Source: Gigaspora margarita (lineage: Eukaryota > Glomeromycota > Glomeromycetes > Diversisporales > Gigasporaceae). From it: a stretch of DNA of 64,000 nucleotides. Positions 57,560-64,000 of this stretch are shown here, in pieces (position 1 is the first letter of the stretch; the number at the start of each line of letters is the position of its first letter). A program made the translations under genes and the position numbers. The notes below the pieces were generated by a model, which made no database searches, was not told where the DNA came from, and worked only from the letters and a program-made list of their open reading frames with translations. Where the stretch lies: positions 320,876 through 384,875 of the forward strand of contig WTPW01000547.1 in the NCBI GenBank assembly GCA_009809945.1, read 5' to 3'.

Positions 57560-60002
57560 ATTTAATATTAAATACTGTAATTATTATGTTAAACAATTAA
57601 ATAAATTACGAACTTTTTTCTAATTGCAATGCTGGTATATAATGAAAATCTATTAAATCTTACTATGATAAAACCACCTAGCTTTTTTTCATAGATTGCA
57701 AATTCACATTTGCTCGTGACGCTGATTGAGCGATAAAAATTAAATTAAGGAAGACGCTTGAGAAAATCTAATTTACTGGATAATGAAATAATGTACTTAC
57801 AGTTATATTCGAACACTCAACAATTTTTCGTTTTCGTCCATTGAAAACAATATTATTAGAGTCCAGATAAAAATTTTTACCGAATTTGGTTAAATGTAAA
57901 AAATACAGTTCCTAATAAATCGTCGGTACATTTCGTGATGGGTAAGAAAAAAAGTTAATTTACATAATGTTTTTGATAGGTTCTAAAAAACAATCCCTCT
58001 AAAACACTAATTTCTATAATAAAGTATACGAAAAAATTAGTCTTATGTTGTTTTTTTAGGTACCTATTAAAAGCAATGTGCAAATAAATTTTTTTTCTTG
58101 CCCTATCAGGATCATTATCGCTAATCCATTAAGAATATAATTGTTGAGATATATTTGCTCGAAGATTAAAAATATTTAGCATAACTTTTACTTAACAATA
58201 TTTCGAGTTTTTTGAAACTTTGAGCAGATATATCTTGATAATTACCTTATCAAATTTACTGAAAAAAAGTTTTTTATTTGAGTTATATAGATTCATAGAA
58301 TTCAATTGGAAAAAATTTCATTATATTTAGTTAGACTAACTATTGAGATATGAGAGGATAATGTGGCATTGTGAACAATTGTGTAAATTGTTATGCGAGG
58401 CCTGAAGTTCAATACAGAGTAAGTAAATATATATAGCATGCGGCAGAGTAGGACGATAAAATATAAAAAATCACATAAATGTTTTTATTTATAAAGGAAG
58501 GCATCATTTCGACATCTCTGAGGAAAAGAACCTAACTAAGGCGAATTTAAAGGACTTATATACATGAAAAAAATCTGCAGTTTTTCATAAACGTGTTTGA
58601 ATTTGATTCCTATCTAAAAATTATTAGAAAAACTATATATAAACACACTTTTATTGAAGCCATTCCATCTTCTCAAATGCAATCTTAATTACTAATGATG
58701 TAATCAAAGATCCTTAGCGAATAAACATTTTCCATCAGTCCTTCAATGTTATTATATAGGCTCTATTCAACATAAAAAAAAAAAAAAATTAAAGTCAACA
58801 GATCAAAAAGATCGAAAAGATGACTAAGCATGGATATGCCGGAAGCAATCCAGTTATCCACTAACTCTAATTGTGAATATAGATAAGCTAACACCGTAGG
58901 GAGAGAATACACGTGGGTACATAAATTCAAAGAGATTTACGACATTACGTATGGCGATGTTTTTTTTTTTTTTATATTTTCGTCATGCCACTCCAAAATG
59001 CCGATTATTTTTGGCGCAGAAAATTTTTTCTACTTAGAGCTGTAAAATTACCATAATTTTGTTAAGTTTCGGTAAATTTGTTTTCAAGTAATTTGTAAGA
59101 AACGTAATCATTTGATTATAAGATTCGACGTTATTGGCTGGATGAAATCCAAGTTACTAAAACTTAGCACAAAATTACATGAAACGCAAAATGTAATTTT
59201 CGTAACACAGCTTTTTTTGATTGCTGAAATGTTTCGATTGCCCAAAAAAAAACTATAATTTATTACAGTAAAATCACAACCTAATTGCCCACCTCTGTAA
59301 TTTTGACCAATCGAATTTCAAGATCATGTGAACATAAAATCGAAACCATGTGTCATAGTACAAAAAAAAAACAAGAATAGCTCTAATAAATTTTAATTAA
59401 AAAATCATTTCTGTTGACTAATTAAGAATGTTCCTTTGAAATTTCGCTTGTAGAAGCTGCATTGTTCTAACTCCAATTCTTACTATAATGCGATTTTATT
59501 AGCTTAATTTTACACGCAACTTCTTGTGTGTATGTTTTGATTGTCATTACACCTGTTCTGAACGATTTTTGTGGGTGCGTCACCTATATATAACATATTT
59601 TATATATTGAATTCCTGGAGAACATCCGGTTAAAAAGTTAGATAAGTTACTGTAGATCAGTCATATAATAATTGCTATTCGATTTATTTGTTGTTGACAC
59701 TATTTTTTCATACCGTAGTGGAATATGTAATGCTAGTAAGAAATGTTAAAAATAAAATAGTTGCAATATAAAACGATCAATATAATTTGTTGACAAACCG
59801 ATTATTATATTTTCAAAATAAAATTTAGAATTGTAAATAAATAGCACAAAGATGATTATTCTCATAAACATGTTTAATCAATCGATTAAAGGTTTCATGT
59901 AAAAAGCGCATACAGTATTTATTGGACAATTCTCGTCCTCAATAACAATAAAATATATATATCTTGTGCAATTTTGCTATATTACATTTTAAATCCTAAA
60001 TT
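57560..60002. other. AT-rich interval, no gene seen
   Basis: No long frame and no recognised motif. Texture is less repetitive than elsewhere, so it could be regulatory or intergenic host DNA. Introns of an unseen gene cannot be excluded. Confidence 0.4.
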
Positions 60003-60221
60003 TTACAAATATAGTGTTATTATATGCTTTAACATGATTGATGTTTTCTCCTTTAAATCATCAGTACTTGCGAGTTCTTCATGCAATTCAACTAATTTGC
60101 CTAAGCACTCCGCTTTATTACAAAGTGGTTTTGTTATTTTTAAAGTATTTGACAGTTTTAAAGTAAAGGAGTTAATGGTACTGATAACTACACCGCAAAA
60201 AACGCAGTATTCACCAGACAT
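60003..60221 (-). CDS. Possible small Cys-containing protein (72 aa)
   Basis: MSGEYCVFCGVVIST opens a frame with CxxC near the start and CNKAEC about 30 residues later, a spacing that could bind one zinc. The C-terminal half is charged and helical in character (LGKLVELHEELASTDDLKEK). No family was recognised; the plus strand also has an overlapping frame. It could be an exon or a chance frame. Confidence 0.3.
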   Translation of the reverse strand: MSGEYCVFCGVVISTINSFTLKLSNTLKITKPLCNKAECLGKLVELHEELASTDDLKEKTSIMLKHIITLYL

Positions 60222-60282
60222 GTTCTATAATATTTACGAACGTAATAATATTTACTGTAAACAGCAATTACAAATATTGTAA

Positions 60283-60865
60283 ACCTGAAATTAAATGAAA
60301 GAACTTGTCTGTACTTTCCAAGGAACCGAAAACATTACCTTATTCTACACTTTGATAATTGTATATTTTTTTGAATAAAAAAAATAATTCTTTAAATAAT
60401 ATTTTGCCCTTTTGTATTATAGTCGATTCACGTACGTATGTAAGCATTACAAATCATAAACTCTGAATCTAATACATATTTTACCATTAAAAAAATAAAA
60501 GAAAAAGAATTAGTCGATAAGTGTTAAGCAATGATGCGCATGAAAATGCAGTATGACAATGCGAAAATACCACTATCAAAATAGGCGTGTATTTGGCCGG
60601 TGTTACTATCGGATCTGGGAGAACGTTAGTGTGGGATGCCGGGTTTTAGTCAGCGATAGTGAACGGGAGGATGGAGAAACACGAGTAGAGGAGGGAAATG
60701 AAACGTTATTACGACTGAAAAACGGTGTGAATGAAGGAGTATTTAAGTGTGAAGGAAACGATTGTGGAATGTAGAGTGGGATGAATGATGTTAACGGGTG
60801 ATGGGCGGTTAGTTAAAGTGATTGTTTGATTAACTGATATGATGGATCAATTACTCGATTGATCT
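60283..60865. other. Interval with a GC-richer patch
   Basis: 60590-60790 is clearly richer in G than its surroundings (plus-strand frame 60553-60774, Glu/Gly/Arg-rich). It resembles coding relics but no motif is recognisable. Confidence 0.3.
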
Positions 60866-60873
60866 GATACGTA

Positions 60874-61274
60874 TAGTGATTTTGGCCGATCATGATTTTT
60901 CGGCTATGGCCAAGCCAACAATTTACCGGCTTAGTCGGCTTGGTCTATTTTCTTACAGTATTCAGTATTTATCTTGGAATCTATTAAAATTTTGGATCAA
61001 CCTTGCTTGTATTTTAGATTCATTCATTTGCCACATCAGAAATTTCCGTAATGGCATACCAAATCAATTAGTGATTTTTTTTAAAAAAAAAATCAACCAG
61101 CTAAGCCGATAATTTGCTTTAGCTGTTTTTTTTACAAGATCACTACTGCGCAAGTACAAGTAAAATACAATTTCTATTTTTAAGAAATAAAAATCAGCTG
61201 ATTTTGAAAAAATCAACCGGCTAAGCCGAAAATTTTTGGCTTAGCCGATTTTTTCCTATTGGCCAAAATCACTA
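60874..61274. mobile_element. hAT-like word-rich MITE, 401 bp, perfect 8-bp TSD
   Basis: Tips tagtgattttggcc and ggccaaaatcacta. TSD gatacgta at 60866-60873 and 61275-61282. It is built around repeats of ggctaagccg/cggcttagcc. Confidence 0.9.
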
Positions 61275-61474
61275 GATACGTAGTGCTGTATGATGGGATT
61301 TGATCTGTATAATGAAAGTTTAAGGGAAAATGTATTTGTCATAAAAATGTATTTACGATAAGACAAAACATAATAGTGTATGGTCAAGCTTTAAGAAATA
61401 ATTAATTTAATAAAGTATTCATTCGAAGTTTGTAAAATTTTAATGAAGGCGAAAAATCAAATCCTTAAACACAT

Positions 61475-62192
61475 TGTCACACTTGGAATTCACCTCTCAA
61501 AAGAATTCAGAGACAGATAGTTTATAGTATGAAGACTACAACTATAGTGATATGGCAGGCTAATAATAATGTCAGTGTATGACTTAACAGAGAGGATTAA
61601 ATAAGGCTTTGGTGAAAGAGGCAGCAACACACTTATATATGAAGATATAAGAGNTTAGTTACTTTACTACAAACAATAAATAACAATAAGAGACACAATT
61701 TCTCTTAACTAAACTATAAGATTCTACTAAGAAAATAAAGTGTAATTTATAACATGTATGAGGACATGTACAAGGACTTTATTATTCAGTGGGAAATAAG
61801 GATTACAAGAGAGAATTCAATTCTAACTAAATGAAAAAAAGGTAAACCAAATCCACTTTGCTACAGAGGCAAAAAGAGTGGGTTTATATACATGAATTAT
61901 AGGTTACAATCTACACTACTAATAACTATTTTATTCTATTTTACAGACTATCTTCTCTAATCGATTATGAATTAAAAAGAACAAAAAGAATTATTATGAA
62001 AATATTATGAGTAAAAAGAGAAAAGTAAAATGAGCGGTTATGAATTTAGAATTCTGAATGTCTATCCCGTGATCATCCAGATTATGCGCATGATCGTGTA
62101 TGAATGATCGGTGATTTCATAAAATCAGCATTAAATGAAGTCGATGACGATCAAATTCATATGTTATCGTGAGGGTATTTTCAAGTGTAACA
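61475..62192 (-). repeat. 3' LTR of Gypsy-2 (718 bp)
   Basis: Bounded by tgtcacactt (61475) and aagtgtaaca (62192), inverted with one mismatch. TATATAAA is on the minus strand at 61883-61890. The sequence before it (acat/cacat) cannot be tested as a TSD without the other end. Confidence 0.82.
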
Positions 62193-62208
62193 TATTTCTC
62201 TCCCACTT
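62193..62208 (-). other. Polypurine tract of Gypsy-2
   Basis: Minus strand AAGTGGGAGAGAAATA directly before the LTR. Confidence 0.75.
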
Positions 62209-62326
62209 AATTACGAGCTCCGCGAGTAATGTTAAGTAAGAACTTGGAGATTGAGGTAACAATTCCGTCAAAATAGCAATGACCAACCATAAACATTCCG
62301 TTAGCATAACCAGCATCAGCTGATTT

Positions 62327-63240
62327 TTATAACAACTGAATGTTTCTTTCATAATACCTCTTAAGTAATAGAGCATTGTAAGGAGACTCCAAAATTCGAC
62401 CATCTAATGTTTGTAACTTATATACATCCTGAGCTATACGACGATATATAGTATAAGGTCCTGACCATCTGGGTAGCAGTTTACCAGAATGTTGATTGTG
62501 CAGGGATGCATTAAACAATAGAACTTTATCTCCTTTTTCAAAGATTCGCTGAACTTTCTTTAATTTNTTGTTCCATTGGAATTTCTGTCGTTGTTGTGCT
62601 TTATTAATATTTTCTTTTGCAATTTCTCTTTTAACAGGTAGGTCTTCTACNNTTTNGAACAATCGATCAAACATATTTTCAATAATTTCATCTTCATTTT
62701 CAAAGTTAGGAAACCTAGCTTCCCTTCCATAAGTAAGATAGAATGGAGTAAATCTTGTTGTAGATTGTTTAGAGGTCCGGTATGCATATAATACAGAGGG
62801 TATTATGGTATCCCATTCTCTATTTTGATTTATTAATTTTGCCAAAGATTNACATAATGTTCTATTGAATCTTTCAACTAATCCATTAGTTTGTGGGTGG
62901 TATGGTGTAGATAACAGATGTTTAATTTCAAATTTTTGTACCAGGAATTTGATTACTTCATTATTAAAATGGAGTCCTCTATCGGATACAAGGTAGGTAG
63001 GGCATCCATGNNGACAAATAATTTCATTGAAAATAAAATGAGCTGTTTGTTGAGCGTCAGCAGTTGGTGTTGCTTTGGCTTCAGGCCATTTGGTCATATA
63101 ATCAACAGCAACTATAATATAGCGGTTCCCACTTTTGGTCATATTTAGAGGGCCTACAAAGTCAATACCTATTTTGTGAAAGGGAGCTTCTATTGGGATT
63201 GGTTGTAAAGGTCCTCGGATTCGATATTTCCCACGCTTTT
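62327..63240 (-). pseudogene. Gypsy-2 integrase core and C-terminal domain
   Basis: Integrase, with D1 in HKIGIDFVGPLN, D2 in YLVSDRGLHFNNEV, E in HPQTNGLVERFNRTL, and a C-terminal GPY motif (RWSGPYTIYRRIAQDVYKL). The frame is open to its natural stop at 62327, with only a few single n. The N-terminal HHCC zinc domain is missing: the frame begins at KRGKYRIRGPLQPIP directly after the deletion. The first residues of the open frame (from 63295) are out-of-frame RT sequence. Truncation means that the protein cannot be made normally. Confidence 0.88.
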
Positions 63241-64000
63241 GGTATAGGGAAGTCCTTAATTTTAATAATCTTCTCTTCATCAGGTGAAATTCCATNTCTA
63301 TTGATTACATGTCCTAAAAATTTAATAGTATTTAGAAAGAAAGAACATTTTTCTAAATTTAATTTTAAATNGGCCTTTTCTAATNCTTTTAANANTTGAT
63401 AAACATGATCTAGATGTTCATTGAAAGTTTTGGAATAAATGGTTATATCATCTAAATATACAACCACAAATTTGTTAATAAATGGACTTAAAACATGGTT
63501 CATTAATCTTTGGAATGTTGAAGGAGCATTACATAAACCAAATGGCATAACATTAAATTCATATGTGCCAAAGTTAGTAATAAAAGCTGTTTTTTTTTTA
63601 TCATCAGGGTTCATGCCAACTTGCCAATATCCACTGGCTAAGTCAAGACTTGTAAACCATTTAGATCCATTGAAGACTNTTAAGATTTCATTGATATTGG
63701 GTAAGGGGTAAATGTCTTTTTCAGTAACAGTATTCAATTTCCTGTAATCAATACATATCCTCTTTTTACCATTTTTCTTTNGGACTAACACAACAGGAGA
63801 AGCCCAAGGACTTTTAGTTTCTTGAATGATTCCTTGTTTCTTCATTNCATNAATTTCCTCTTTAAGGAAGTCTTGATCATCCAAAGACATACTATAAGGT
63901 CTCTGGCTTATGGGTTTGGCATTTCCAGTATTAATTTTATGAAGGACAAGATTGGTTTGGCCTAATCCAACAGTTTGACCAGATTTGCTAATTTTTTTAG
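63237..64000 (-). pseudogene. Gypsy-2 reverse transcriptase (fragment)
   Basis: Open from the window edge, starting with a linker (VGLGQTNLVLHKINTGN) and then [48 protein letters not shown] and the active-site YLDD in FVVVYLDDITIYS (about 63440-63480). It continues into the thumb (KFLGHVINR, ISPDEEKIIKIKDFPIPK) and then runs out of frame into integrase. Single n are scattered through it. No stop occurs before the deletion, so this copy was young when it lost the middle. Confidence 0.9.

Larger units (their letters stand above)
61475..64000 (-). mobile_element. Gypsy-2: Ty3/Gypsy element, 3' part, internally deleted
   Basis: 3' LTR, polypurine tract, integrase and reverse transcriptase on the minus strand; the rest lies beyond the window. 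Protein sequence differs clearly from Gypsy-1, so it is another family. RNase H and the integrase zinc domain are missing through one deletion. Confidence 0.92.

Overview
The window looks like a repeat-rich, AT-rich stretch of a eukaryotic, probably fungal, chromosome. The best phylogenetic clue is the one intact host-like gene: an F-box protein followed by ten 28-residue leucine-rich repeats, a gene style typical of arbuscular mycorrhizal fungi (Glomeromycotina, Rhizophagus-like). Decayed Ty3/Gypsy, Helitron, LINE and MULE coding regions of the kinds found there agree with this. The assignment is inference; no rRNA or true tRNA gene was found. Two assembly gaps (runs of N) lie at 12327-12685 and 23859-24083.

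Layout. 1-9825: an almost complete minus-strand Ty3/Gypsy element (Gypsy-1) with two LTRs, PBS, PPT, gag, protease, a long cysteine-rich insert carrying four zinc knuckles, RT, RNase H, integrase and an extra 3' ORF; its coding region is broken by stops and frameshifts. 9826-10862: MITEs, one containing a tRNA-derived SINE. 11544-19269: a TIR element split by a 7.1 kb minus-strand Helitron (11694-18810), whose 5' region holds three hairpins, one of them a near-perfect palindrome of about 500 bp. 19610-22019: a tandem array and several MITEs. 22118-26262: a nest of elements (MITE interrupted by a retroposon that is itself interrupted by three MITEs, plus a pogo-like MITE). 26384-34548: a hAT-like MITE split by a 7.8 kb minus-strand LINE. 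34557-42566: MITEs, retroposon copies and a 1.9 kb hAT-like element. 42870-46450: a MULE transposase pseudogene split by a retroposon that is itself split by a MITE. 46760-51510: a decayed plus-strand coding relic, tandem duplications and MITEs. 52970-54409: the F-box/LRR gene. 54900-61274: small hAT-like MITEs and recent direct duplications in AT-rich DNA. 61475-64000: 3' part of a second minus-strand Ty3/Gypsy element (Gypsy-2) carrying an internal deletion.

Two themes run through the window. First, insertions stack inside each other, and target-site duplications (TSDs) often prove the order. Second, decay is dominated by transitions: all 16 in-frame stops that I placed in Gypsy-1 fit C-to-T changes at Arg or Gln codons, all eight point differences between its LTRs are transitions, and so are most mismatches between TSD pairs. 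This fits cytosine-methylation-linked or RIP-like deamination of repeats. All coordinates of decayed elements are hand-derived; boundaries without a TSD are approximate.
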